From: Candidatus Staskawiczbacteria bacterium RIFOXYC1_FULL_38_18
Lineage (GTDB): Bacteria; Patescibacteriota; Minisyncoccia; Minisyncoccales; Staskawiczbacteraceae
Length of the DNA: 45,032 nt
Assembly (NCBI GenBank): GCA_001822095.1
Contig: MHPP01000032.1
Location: 1 to 45,032, forward strand
Direction of reading: 5' to 3'
The notes beneath the pieces are model-generated. The model saw only the letters and a program-made list of their open reading frames with translations, was not told the origin of the DNA and ran no database searches. Each line of letters begins with the position of its first letter. The stretch's first letter is position 1. Shown in pieces: positions 17,286 through 26,404 of this stretch. A program made the position numbers and the translations under genes.

Positions 17286-17774
17286 ATGATATCAATAATT
17301 GTGGCGTGTGCAGAAAACCGCGTAATAGGAAATAAAAATACTTTGCCATGGCATTTGCCTGCTGATTTTAAATATTTTAAAGAAACAACATTGGGCAAAA
17401 CAATTGTAATGGGATTAAATACTTTCAAATCTATTGGAGCCAAGCCGTTGCCGGGAAGAAAAAACGTAGTTCTAAACAACGACCCAAATTACGTTCCGCC
17501 CGAAGGCTGTTTTTTGGCAAAATCAATTGAAGAAGTTGTTGAAATGGGCAAAAAGGAGCCGGAAGTAATGATTTGCGGAGGAGCTTCGGTGTATAAACAA
17601 TTTTTGCCTTTGGCTCAAAGATTGTATTTAACTTATGTTAAGGCGAGTCCGGAGGGCGACACATATTTTCCAGAAGTTAATACGGAAGAATGGAAAGAGA
17701 CAAAAAGGGAAGATCATAAAGCCGATGATAAAAACAAATATGATTATTCATTTGTAATATTAGAGAGAAAATAA
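17286..17774 (+). CDS. folA: Dihydrofolate reductase
   Basis: MISIIVACAENRVIGNKNTLPWHLPADFKYFKETTLGKTIVMGLNTFKSIG; start at 17286 preferred over 17241. Confidence 0.94.
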   Translation: MISIIVACAENRVIGNKNTLPWHLPADFKYFKETTLGKTIVMGLNTFKSIGAKPLPGRKNVVLNNDPNYVPPEGCFLAKSIEEVVEMGKKEPEVMICGGASVYKQFLPLAQRLYLTYVKASPEGDTYFPEVNTEEWKETKREDHKADDKNKYDYSFVILERK

Positions 17775-17776
17775 AC

Positions 17777-19219
17777 ATGGCATATAAACCAACCATCGGT
17801 TTAGAAATACACGCAGAGCTGAAAACAAATTCAAAAATGTTTTGCGGATGTAAAAACGATCCTGACGAAAAACGGCCGAATTATAATATTTGTCCGGTAT
17901 GCACGGCGCAACCCGGGGCGCTTCCTGTTGCAAATGAAGACGCGATAAAAAAAGTTATCAAAACGGGACTGGCTTTAAATTGTAAAATTGCTGAGGACTC
18001 AAAGTTTGACAGAAAAAATTATTTTTATCCAGATTTGCCAAAAGGTTATCAGATTTCACAGTACGACCAGCCGTTATGCGAAGGCGGATTTTTGGAAATT
18101 GACGGGCATAAAATAAGGATAACAAGAATACATTTGGAGGAGGACACTGGCTCCTTAAACCATCCGGAGGGCGCAGATTATTCTCTGGTAAACTTAAACA
18201 GGGCAGGAGTACCTTTGATGGAACTTGTGACAGAACCAGATATCACTTCGGGCAAAGAGGCAAGAAAGTTTGGACAAGAGCTTCAGATGATTTTAAAATA
18301 TCTTGGAGTTTCGGATGCTGATATGGAAAAGGGGCAAATGAGGGTTGAGGTTAATATAAGTATTTCTAAGGGCAAAACTCTGGGCACAAAAGTTGAAATT
18401 AAAAATTTAAACTCTTTTCGCGTTGTTGAAAAGGCCGTTGATTTTGAAATAAAAAGACAGGAAGAGGTTTTGGAATCCGGAGAAAAAGTGGTGCAGGAAA
18501 CGCGGGGATGGCACGACAAAAAAGAAATTACTTTCAGCCAGCGTGAAAAAGAAGAAGCACACGATTACAGGTATTTTCCTGAGCCCGATTTATTGCCAAT
18601 GCATTTTGACAAAGACTATGTAAAAGAGATAGAATTAAGTATGCCAGAATTGCCGGATAAAAAAAGAGGAAGGTTTAAAAAAGAGTATGGGCTGGATGAC
18701 GCCTCTGTTGAGTTTTTTGTTGCTAATAAAAATTTAAGTGAATATTTTGAAAAAGTTGTTTCCGAATTTGAGGAGTGGACAGAAGAAAATGATAACCATA
18801 AAAAAGCCAGCAAACTGGTTGCCAATTATTTAATTTCAGATATTAAGGGTTTGTTGGGTAATAACGAGTTTAATGAAGCAGAGTTCAAAGTCACGCCGGA
18901 GAACTTTGCCGAATTTATAAAAATGCTTTACAAAGATGAAATTTCCAGCAAAGTTGCCAAAATGGTTTTGCTTGATATGTTTAATACGGGAGCCGACCCA
19001 TCACAAATTGTGGAGGATAATAAACTGGGGCGAATGACAGATGATTCTGAGCTTGAAAAAATTATAAAAGAAGTTATTTCAAAAAATCCAAAAGCTGTGG
19101 AGGACTACAAAGCGGGTAAACAAAACGCAATCCAGTTTTTGTCCGGGCAGGTGATGGCCGCAACAAGAGGAACGGCCAAGCCAGAAAAAGTTCAAGAGTT
19201 GTTAAAAAAACTTATTTAA
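17777..19219 (+). CDS. gatB: Asp-tRNA(Asn)/Glu-tRNA(Gln) amidotransferase subunit B
   Basis: IGLEIHAELKTNSKMFCGC; KNYFYPDLPKGYQISQYDQPLCEGG. Confidence 0.97.
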   Translation: MAYKPTIGLEIHAELKTNSKMFCGCKNDPDEKRPNYNICPVCTAQPGALPVANEDAIKKVIKTGLALNCKIAEDSKFDRKNYFYPDLPKGYQISQYDQPLCEGGFLEIDGHKIRITRIHLEEDTGSLNHPEGADYSLVNLNRAGVPLMELVTEPDITSGKEARKFGQELQMILKYLGVSDADMEKGQMRVEVNISISKGKTLGTKVEIKNLNSFRVVEKAVDFEIKRQEEVLESGEKVVQETRGWHDKKEITFSQREKEEAHDYRYFPEPDLLPMHFDKDYVKEIELSMPELPDKKRGRFKKEYGLDDASVEFFVANKNLSEYFEKVVSEFEEWTEENDNHKKASKLVANYLISDIKGLLGNNEFNEAEFKVTPENFAEFIKMLYKDEISSKVAKMVLLDMFNTGADPSQIVEDNKLGRMTDDSELEKIIKEVISKNPKAVEDYKAGKQNAIQFLSGQVMAATRGTAKPEKVQELLKKLI

Positions 19220-19229
19220 AGCAAATAAA

Positions 19230-19257
19230 GAGCGCTTCGGCAACGCGGGCGCTTTTT
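19230..19257 (+). terminator. Terminator after gatB
   Basis: AGCGCTTCGGCAACGCGGGCGCTTTTT. Confidence 0.7.
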
Positions 19258-19260
19258 GGT

Positions 19261-19446
19261 TCAGCGGAAAAAGTATTTTACGTAAAGGGATATTATCCCC
19301 GCTAGTACAGTTGAGACTATGGGGGTAAGTACACTCGCAACCAGCACTCGTCGTGATTTTGTTCTCGGAATATATAGGGCGGCAAGATAAATGCCCGCCA
19401 CCGAGAGCATGGCAATCACATCCAGCAGGGCATTGATCAAATCCAT
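19261..19446 (-). CDS. Small two-TM membrane protein (61 aa)
   Basis: SD GGAAGGGAGG upstream; MDLINALLDVIAMLSVAGIYLAALYIPRTKSRRVLVASVLTPIVSTVLAGIISLYVKYFFR. Confidence 0.55.
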   Translation of the reverse strand: MDLINALLDVIAMLSVAGIYLAALYIPRTKSRRVLVASVLTPIVSTVLAGIISLYVKYFFR

Positions 19447-19500
19447 TTTACAGCCTCCCTTCCATGAGAACTGCGGGACGAAAGAGCTATAAATATATTA

Positions 19501-20436
19501 CTATTTATTTAAAAATATGTCAATACGCTGCTTTGCTTTATGGGAACCACTTATCCAGATAATCCTTTTATCCCTCTGAAACCACGTCATTTGCCGTTTT
19601 GCAAAATGCTCAGATTCCTTTTGTATTTTTTCAATCATTTGCTCTTTTGATATTTTGTTTTGTAAATATTGTGCGACAAACCTGTATTCTAAGCCAAATT
19701 CCTCCAGCCTTTTCCACGATAAAGCTCTATGAAGTTTTTTGACTTCATTTATCATTGCGTTTTTTTTCAGTCTTTTTGCCAGGCGTTTATGGATATTCTT
19801 TTTTAACTCGCCGGGCGATTTTTTAATGCCGATTTGCAGGATAGAAAATTGGGATGTCAGACGTCCCGATTTTTGAACGGGTTTACCAGTCTTTAAAACA
19901 ATTTCAAGCGCCCTGACTAATCTGCGCGGATTTTTAGCATCAATATTTTTTGCCCTCTTTGGGTCAAGTTTTTTTAATTTTTTAAACATTCCCCCAACGC
20001 CCAATTTTTCCAATTTTTTTCTCAATTTCCAGTCCGGCTTAACTTCCGGAATTACAATTCCATCAACAACAGACTGAATATAAAATCCGGTCCCGCCAAC
20101 TATAATTGGCAATTTCCCGCGCTTTTGGATATTTTTAATTGCTTTTAACGCCAATTTTTGATATTGGGCTAAGGTAAACCTTCTTTTTGGATTGGCAACA
20201 TCCAAAAGCCAGTGGGAGATGCCTTGCATTTCTTTTTTTGTTATTTTACCGGAGCCGATATCCAGCCCCTTGTAAACCTGCCTTGAATCAGCCGAAATAA
20301 TTTCCGCTCCTTCTATGCCGAACTTATTTCGCCCTGAGCGTAGCCGAAGGGCTAATTTCACGGCCAAGTCGCTTTTTCCTGAAGCCGTCGGCCCCAAAAT
20401 TACAACTAGTTTGTTTTTTGTGCTGGCTGTTGACAT
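19501..20436 (-). CDS. miaA: tRNA dimethylallyltransferase
   Basis: VVILGPTASGKSDLAVKLA; IISADSRQVYKGLDIGSGK; PIIVGGTGFYIQSVVDG. Confidence 0.95.
   Translation of the reverse strand: MSTASTKNKLVVILGPTASGKSDLAVKLALRLRSGRNKFGIEGAEIISADSRQVYKGLDIGSGKITKKEMQGISHWLLDVANPKRRFTLAQYQKLALKAIKNIQKRGKLPIIVGGTGFYIQSVVDGIVIPEVKPDWKLRKKLEKLGVGGMFKKLKKLDPKRAKNIDAKNPRRLVRALEIVLKTGKPVQKSGRLTSQFSILQIGIKKSPGELKKNIHKRLAKRLKKNAMINEVKKLHRALSWKRLEEFGLEYRFVAQYLQNKISKEQMIEKIQKESEHFAKRQMTWFQRDKRIIWISGSHKAKQRIDIFLNK
20320..20355. repeat. Palindromic repeat inserted in frame in miaA
   Basis: TTCGCCCTGAGCGTAGCCGAAGGGCTAA; encodes LRLRSGRNKFGIE between LAVKLA and AEIISADSR. Confidence 0.65.
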
Positions 20437-20458
20437 GGTTATTTTTATGTGATAAGAT
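20430..20458 (+). promoter_or_regulatory. Sigma70-type promoter, plus strand, at the miaA start
   Basis: TTGACA - 17 nt - TAAGAT. Confidence 0.65.
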
Positions 20459-20464
20459 ATTTCT

Positions 20465-20674
20465 ATCGTGGACTTCGGTCCGTTTTACGTTCCTTTCACT
20501 CGGAGAGTCACATGACTCGCTTGACCCACTCCATTTCTTTCGTCTCGATCTCCTGACGCCGGGCACGGCCCACCACGATGAGCGACACTGGTCGCTCAAA
20601 ATGGTGATCGGTACCCCCAGGCCCCAACAACATTTTGCTAATACCAATAGCACCATGTCGCTGGGGCTCTTTTC
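20465..20674 (+). ncRNA. Stand-alone short transcription unit (structured RNA and/or 14-aa peptide MTRLTHSISFVSIS)
   Basis: Promoter 20430; GGAC-TTCG-GTCC hairpin; SD CGGAGAG + ATG at 20512 (stop 20556); AGCGAC/GTCGCT hairpin; terminator 20621-20674. Confidence 0.5.
20621..20674 (+). terminator. Long-stem terminator
   Basis: GCCCCAACAACATTTTGCTAATACCAATAGCACCATGTCGCTGGGGCTCTTTT. Confidence 0.7.
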
Positions 20675-21929
20675 ATACAATTTTACCATGTAAAATAAAT
20701 GGGCGGGCTTCGATGATTTTTACCTTAAGCATTTTTCCTAAAAGGTTTTCTTGGGAAACAACCTTTATTGTTTTATATTGTTCGTTTTTGCCAAAATAGC
20801 TGTCTTTTCTATGTTCATTAAATAAAACTAGTGTTTCTTTTCCGATAAATTTTTTATTATGCTCCAGCGCGGTCTCTTTTAGGATATCTGTTAGGATTTT
20901 TTCGCGATTTTTCTTTTCTGTCAGCGAAACGTTATCTTTAAGTTTGGCCGCTGCCGTGCCGGCGCGCGCAGAATATTTGTTTATATAGGCCATGTCATAT
21001 TTTACCTCGCGGAATAGTTTTGCGGTATTTAAAAATTGCTTTTTTGTTTCGTCCGGAAAACCCACAATTATATCAGTTGAAATGGCGATGTCGGGAATTT
21101 TTTCTCTTAACTTTTTTATTTTATTTTTATATTCGGCGACTGTGTAGTGGCGGTTCATTGATTTTAAAACTTTATCATCTCCGGACTGCACGGGCAAGTT
21201 TAAGTATGGGGTTATGTGTCCATGCTCAGCCATGGCGTTGATAACGTCGTCGTCAAAATCTTTTGGATGAGAGGAAGTGAATCTCACCCAGAATTCGCCT
21301 GGAATATCGTTTATCTTTTTTAAGAGTTTTGAAAAATTTGTTGAGCAATCTTTATAGGAATTTACATTTTGGCCCAAAAGCCAAATTTCTTTGTAGCCGT
21401 TTCTGATGAGATTTCTTACTTCTGAAATTGTTTCTTTTGCCGGCCGTGAAATTTCCCTTTCTCTTGTGTAGGGAACTACGCAGTAGGCGCAAAAGTTATT
21501 GCAGCCGGTCATAATCGGTACGTTTGCAGAAAACTGGTTTTCGTATTTTGGGGCAACATCCAGATAGTTTTCTGCATTTTTAACCTTTTTAATGCCCAAA
21601 ATCTCCGGAATCCTTTTAATGTCTTTTATATCCAAGACAATATCAAAGCCTTCAATAAATATTTTTTTGTCTTTTTTAAGCACGCAGCCAGTCAGTATAG
21701 TTTGTAGTTTATGGTTGGTAGTTTTTAGTTTACGAAATTTTTCTACAAGCCCGTGTATCCTGTCAACAGCAGACTGCCTTATTGAGCACATTGTCACAAT
21801 AATTACATCGGCCTTGGTTATATCGTCAGTTTTAGTATATTTTGCAGATTCCAAAACAGAAGCAACGCGTTCTGCGTCGCTTATATTCATCTGGCATCCA
21901 AAAACTATAACGTGATATTTTTTCATCAC
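20673..21929 (-). CDS. miaB: tRNA-2-methylthio-N6-dimethylallyladenosine synthase (radical SAM)
   Basis: VIVFGCQMNISDAERV; MTGCNNFCAYCVVPYTRERE; C-terminal TRAM-like region. Confidence 0.92.
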   Translation of the reverse strand: MMKKYHVIVFGCQMNISDAERVASVLESAKYTKTDDITKADVIIVTMCSIRQSAVDRIHGLVEKFRKLKTTNHKLQTILTGCVLKKDKKIFIEGFDIVLDIKDIKRIPEILGIKKVKNAENYLDVAPKYENQFSANVPIMTGCNNFCAYCVVPYTREREISRPAKETISEVRNLIRNGYKEIWLLGQNVNSYKDCSTNFSKLLKKINDIPGEFWVRFTSSHPKDFDDDVINAMAEHGHITPYLNLPVQSGDDKVLKSMNRHYTVAEYKNKIKKLREKIPDIAISTDIIVGFPDETKKQFLNTAKLFREVKYDMAYINKYSARAGTAAAKLKDNVSLTEKKNREKILTDILKETALEHNKKFIGKETLVLFNEHRKDSYFGKNEQYKTIKVVSQENLLGKMLKVKIIEARPFILHGKIV

Positions 21930-23533
21930 CTTATTTCTTCCTTGCGTTCTTTTATAAAATAGCGCCAGCCTTCCAAAAATTCCACAAAAGCTGAAAAGGG
22001 CATATCAATTAAAGCATTGAAAAACGCGGCTATGGCGTTATAGCGCCTCCACTTGTTTGAAAGCCATTTGCCAAGCCCTTGGACGGGCAGAAAGAATATA
22101 TCAGCCAAAAAACCAAAAAAACCTTCTTTTTCCGGTTCCATTGTAAGCTCCTGTGCCCGCTTTGCTACGGCTGTTCCTGCAAATAATATTAGGGCAATAA
22201 ATATAATATCTATAAATATTGAAATGGCCGGAAAATTAAAGTAATTCAACGCAAAGATTATTGCTCCAAAAGTTATAAAAGAAGAAAAAACATACACCAG
22301 AGAAAGAAACATCCTCATGGCAACGTTCTTTCTTCTATTGAGCTTTATTTCATAGGCGTCAATTTTTTCTGTCTTGTAGGTTATTTTCATTGTTTCCATA
22401 ACAACCGTATTCAGGTTTTTTGAGGAGGGCTTTTTTATTGAGATAACTATTAAAAACATAAGCGCCGTGGGTATTGCAACATCGGCGGCAAATATTGCTG
22501 GATTTGTTGAACTTCTTGTAACCACATCTATTATCCACTCTAAAATTACAAGAGAAAGTATTTTTGTTGCAAAAATTGAAATTGTCGAATAAACAGCGGC
22601 CCTTGAAATCCTGGTTTTTAGGGTGGCGGCTCTCTTTGTGTAGGCGTCTTTTATTTTGCCCTCCAGGATTTTTGGGTCTGAAATTTCTCCATTCTCGTTT
22701 TGAAACAAAATATCCCCAAGCAATAAATACGGAGTGTCGTACCTTTCGCAGACAGCGTAAAATTTATTTGAAAGGGGGTTAAGCAGGTTCTTTTCTATTT
22801 CTTGCCACGAAACAAAAATATCACGCGAAATGTCCGCAATTAATTGCCGGCTCGGTTTGTTCCATTCAGGATATTTATATTTTAACAGGTTGTAGCTAAT
22901 TATTGGCTTATCCAGTTTAAACAGGGCATGGCACACGGCAATATAGATTTGAATATCCTTTTCACTCTTTTTTAAAAGTCCCTTTTCGTAAATTTTGTTT
23001 GAAATTTTTATTTTTTCCTTCATCGCCCAAAACATATATTCAATCAGGGCTATTTCCTTAATTGCCGGAGCCAGCAAGTCTTCTATTTCGCAGGCAGCAA
23101 CATCCAACAGCCAATTGTAAAAATTTAATCCAGCTTTTCCATTCTTATTTTCGGGATTATTTTTTAAGATAAAAACATACTTGCTTATTATGTTTTGGAC
23201 GTCCTTAATTTTTGATTCCTCAATTTTGTCATTTGGAAAATGACCGCCCCGTATTAATTCTAAAACTAACCCTTCAGCCATTTCGCCGTTTTCAGGAAAA
23301 TTATTGAGCTCAAGCTCAAAAAATCTCCGTTTCAGTTTTCTGATAATTGCGGCCCTGCGCATTAAATGCTCTTCTTTCCATTCAACAACAGTACGCACTT
23401 TTTCATAAAAAGCAGCCACGCTTAAAGCGACCTCGTCCACGTTTATCGTGGCCGCGCCTTCTTTTTGAAGCCCAGATTTTTTTGCAAAATTATATTGGGA
23501 GATTAACTTTTTTGTTGCCTCGGAAAGTTCCAT
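21926..23533 (-). CDS. Hypothetical protein with C-terminal TM segments
   Basis: 535-aa ORF overlapping miaB start; hydrophobic segments such as YSTISIFATKILSLVILEWIIDVV. Confidence 0.7.
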   Translation of the reverse strand: MELSEATKKLISQYNFAKKSGLQKEGAATINVDEVALSVAAFYEKVRTVVEWKEEHLMRRAAIIRKLKRRFFELELNNFPENGEMAEGLVLELIRGGHFPNDKIEESKIKDVQNIISKYVFILKNNPENKNGKAGLNFYNWLLDVAACEIEDLLAPAIKEIALIEYMFWAMKEKIKISNKIYEKGLLKKSEKDIQIYIAVCHALFKLDKPIISYNLLKYKYPEWNKPSRQLIADISRDIFVSWQEIEKNLLNPLSNKFYAVCERYDTPYLLLGDILFQNENGEISDPKILEGKIKDAYTKRAATLKTRISRAAVYSTISIFATKILSLVILEWIIDVVTRSSTNPAIFAADVAIPTALMFLIVISIKKPSSKNLNTVVMETMKITYKTEKIDAYEIKLNRRKNVAMRMFLSLVYVFSSFITFGAIIFALNYFNFPAISIFIDIIFIALILFAGTAVAKRAQELTMEPEKEGFFGFLADIFFLPVQGLGKWLSNKWRRYNAIAAFFNALIDMPFSAFVEFLEGWRYFIKERKEEIR

Positions 23534-25263
23534 TATGATTTTGAGATAATTTTGTTTTTTATCTTGTCAACAAAATTGTTAATAGGCATTTGGCCCAAGT
23601 CGCCTTTTCTGCGCTCTCTTACTGCGACTGCGTTAGCTGCGATTTCTTTGTCGCCGACTATTAGTAAATACGGGATTTTTTGCATTTCAGCTTCGCGTAT
23701 TTTTTTGCCCAAAGTTTCGTTTTGGTTTTTTATTTCAACTCTAATATTTTTATCTTTCAATTCCTTCTCAATTTTTTTGGCATACTCATCGTGCCTTTCG
23801 GAAATTGGGATTACGGCAACCTGAACAGGGGACAGCCAAACCGGAAACGCCCCGGCCAGGTGTTCTGTCAAAATTCCTATAAATCTTTCCAAAGACCCGT
23901 AAACTACCCTATGAATTACAACCGGAGTTTTCTCTTTTCCGTCGGAATCTATATATGATAAGTTAAATTTTTTGGGTATCTGGAAATCAAGCTGTATGGT
24001 TCCCGTCTGCCAGTCGCGGCCCAAAGAATCTTTCATCAAAATATCTATTTTGGGCCCGTAAAACGCGCCATCGCCATTTTCTATGGTATATTTTTTTCCG
24101 CTTTTTTCCAAAATATTTTTTAATTCGCTTTCTGCTTTGTTCCAGCTTTTTACATCTCCCATAAAATCCTTTGGCCGTGTTCCCAGCCTGAAAGAATATT
24201 CTAAATTAAATATAGAATAGAATTTTTTGGTTATCGCCAGAATCCTCGCGTATTCGTCTGCGATTTGGTTTTCTGAAATAAAAATATGGGCATCGTCCTG
24301 GGAAAATTCCCTCACTCTCAAGAGTCCGTTTAATGTTCCGGATTTTTCAAAACGGTGCAATGTGTCTGAGTCGGAAAGCCTCAACGGCAGTTCTTTGTAT
24401 GACCTCGGCCTGGATTCGTAAACAACCATTGCATTCGGGCAGTTCATTGGCTTTAACCCGTATATTTCTCCTTCTTCGGTTTCAGAAATAAACATGTTTT
24501 CTTTGTAATGGTCCCAATGCCCTGATTTTTGGTAAAGCTCTTTTTTGTTTATCAGCGGGCTTTTTATTTCAAAATATCCTTCTTTCTGGTGCTCTTCTCT
24601 CCAAAAATTGATCAGCTCATTAAAAATAATTAACCCTTTCGGAAGCCAATAAGCCATTCCCGGAGCTGTTTCATGAAACATAAATAACTCAAGTTTTTGG
24701 CCCAATTTTCTGTGGTCGCGTTTTTCCGCTTCTTCCATCATTTTTAAATAATCCATCAGCCCTTTTTCGGTTTCAAAAGCAACGCCGTAAATTCTTGTCA
24801 GCATTTTATTTTTTTCGCTTCCTTTCCAGTAGGCCCCTGCAATTTTTGTCAGTTTAAAGCTGTTTGGGTCAATGGCGCTTGTGTCTTTTACGTGAGGCCC
24901 TTTGCATAGGTTATGAAACCAATCAGAATCATAAAAACTTAACTTTTTCTCGCCTGATTTTTTTAAGTCTTTAATAATTTCAGTTTTGAGCGGGTCATGC
25001 TTGTAGAATTTAAGAGCTGCGGCGAAGGTTGAACTGCCTTCCACAAACTTAATTTTCTGGGCAATTATTTCCCGCATTCTTTTTTCTATCCGCTCAAAAT
25101 CTTTTTCCGAAATCGTTTTACCTTTCGGGAAAGCATAATCTTGATAAAATCCATTTTCAATTGCCGGACCCATTCCCAAGCTGGCCTTGGGATATTTTTC
25201 CATTATCGCCATGCTCATCAAATGAGAGAGGGAGTGGCGTATATTTTCAATGTTTTCTGGCAT
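23533..25263 (-). CDS. thrS: Threonyl-tRNA synthetase (no N-terminal TGS domain)
   Basis: RHSLSHLMSMAIMEKYP; MNCPNAMVVYESRPRSYKELPLRLSDSDTLHRFEKSGTLNGLLRVREFSQDDAHIF. Confidence 0.96.
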   Translation of the reverse strand: MPENIENIRHSLSHLMSMAIMEKYPKASLGMGPAIENGFYQDYAFPKGKTISEKDFERIEKRMREIIAQKIKFVEGSSTFAAALKFYKHDPLKTEIIKDLKKSGEKKLSFYDSDWFHNLCKGPHVKDTSAIDPNSFKLTKIAGAYWKGSEKNKMLTRIYGVAFETEKGLMDYLKMMEEAEKRDHRKLGQKLELFMFHETAPGMAYWLPKGLIIFNELINFWREEHQKEGYFEIKSPLINKKELYQKSGHWDHYKENMFISETEEGEIYGLKPMNCPNAMVVYESRPRSYKELPLRLSDSDTLHRFEKSGTLNGLLRVREFSQDDAHIFISENQIADEYARILAITKKFYSIFNLEYSFRLGTRPKDFMGDVKSWNKAESELKNILEKSGKKYTIENGDGAFYGPKIDILMKDSLGRDWQTGTIQLDFQIPKKFNLSYIDSDGKEKTPVVIHRVVYGSLERFIGILTEHLAGAFPVWLSPVQVAVIPISERHDEYAKKIEKELKDKNIRVEIKNQNETLGKKIREAEMQKIPYLLIVGDKEIAANAVAVRERRKGDLGQMPINNFVDKIKNKIISKS

Positions 25264-25311
25264 AAATTTATGTATGTATAAAGAATAGTATTTGATAATG
25301 ATAGCACCTCT

Positions 25312-25447
25312 GTTTGTGGTAGTAAACCCCGTTAGAAGTTTGCCATTTCAAACATAATATTTTCTAATTTTTAGCTTCAAAATGGTTTTCTATGGCGACG
25401 CGCGTACGCGTGTCGCCATGTTTTTCACCACAAACTTCTAACGGGGT
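25312..25447. repeat. Inverted-repeat element with nested near-perfect palindrome
   Basis: 17-bp perfect IR ACCCCGTTAGAAGTTTG (25326-25342)/CAAACTTCTAACGGGGT (25431-25447); internal ATGGCGACGCGCGT/ACGCGTGTCGCCAT (25392-25419); alternative GTTTGTGGT (25312-25320)/ACCACAAAC (25427-25435). Confidence 0.85.
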
Positions 25448-25453
25448 AAATTA

Positions 25454-25481
25454 TTGACAATTTATAAAAATTATGTAATAT
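25454..25481 (+). promoter_or_regulatory. Sigma70-type promoter of the yjjX-like gene
   Basis: TTGACA - 16 nt - TAATAT. Confidence 0.65.
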
Positions 25482-25553
25482 AAGTTTAGTACCTAAGACC
25501 AAATATGGCGTTGCCATACCGCGTCGGCGGATTCCGATACAGGAGTATTTTCG

Positions 25554-26063
25554 ATGAGAATTATTGTTGGAACAAAAAACTCGCACAAACTTGAGGCTGT
25601 TGAAAGTGCTTGCGGGAGGGTGGGTATAAAAGCTCCTAAGATTTTAGGACTCAAGATTCCGTCCGGGCAAAATGAACAACCGGTAGGCCTTGAGGAAACC
25701 TATGAGGGTGCCTTAGCCCGAGCGGTTGGTGCGCAGAAAGAGTTTATTGACCCATGGGGTATTTTTGTCGGCATTGAAAGCGGAATAGTCAGGATTCAGC
25801 CGACGGCTTATGTCGACTTGGCGGTAGTTGTGGTTATTACTTCGGAGCGCAGGATTGTCGCAACTTCCAGCGGGGTTGGATTTCCTTACGATTATGTTGC
25901 AACCGCCAGAATCCGGGGTTTTGAAACCACGACCGTCGGCTCTGTGATTGCCGAAAAAACGGGCTGCGACGGCACGGACCCGCATTCAACCCTGACGCAC
26001 GGGAAAGTTTCACGAAAAGACATTCTTGTGCAGGCTCTAACGATTGCCCTTTCACAGGTCTAG
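25554..26063 (+). CDS. yjjX: Inosine/xanthosine triphosphatase, YjjX (DUF84) family
   Basis: IIVGTKNSHKLEAVESA; QPVGLEETYEGALARA; FVGIESGIV; SD CAGGAG. Confidence 0.85.
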   Translation: MRIIVGTKNSHKLEAVESACGRVGIKAPKILGLKIPSGQNEQPVGLEETYEGALARAVGAQKEFIDPWGIFVGIESGIVRIQPTAYVDLAVVVVITSERRIVATSSGVGFPYDYVATARIRGFETTTVGSVIAEKTGCDGTDPHSTLTHGKVSRKDILVQALTIALSQV

Positions 26064-26073
26064 GAGAGAAATC

Positions 26074-26358
26074 ATGGCTCTATGCGGGAAATTTGAGAAA
26101 GGCGGCCGGGTTCGCGTTATAAACGCCGGGCGAAACGCAGATATAACCGGGCTAGACCCAAAGAAAGTTTACACGGTTGGAGCAGTAGAGGATGTTCCAA
26201 AAGATTCTCAGCCAAGCATTGGCCATAGCCAGCTTGTTTTTCTGGATGGAGTGGTCTACCCTTCCAACGTAAGGAAGGGATTTACTGACCGCGATCCGGA
26301 GAAAAAAAGAAGGAAAATGTTTTCCGGCTTCTACTTTGAAAAGGTGTCGGAAAATTGA
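26074..26358 (+). CDS. Hypothetical protein (94 aa)
   Basis: SD TAGGAG then ATG; MALCGKFEKGGRVRVINAGRNADITGLDPKKVYTVG... Confidence 0.6.
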   Translation: MALCGKFEKGGRVRVINAGRNADITGLDPKKVYTVGAVEDVPKDSQPSIGHSQLVFLDGVVYPSNVRKGFTDRDPEKKRRKMFSGFYFEKVSEN

Positions 26359-26370
26359 GAGATTTTAGAG

Positions 26371-26396
26371 GCTTGCGCTTTGCCGCAGGCTTTTTG
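26371..26396 (+). terminator. Terminator after the 94-aa ORF
   Basis: GCTTGCG-CTTTGC-CGCAGGCTTTTTG. Confidence 0.65.
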
Positions 26397-26404
26397 TTTA
26401 TAAA

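Noticed and set aside
21690-21740. Repetitive TTNHKLQT segment in miaB
   Set aside because: Could be a low-complexity insertion, but the MiaB spacing there looks normal; not supported.
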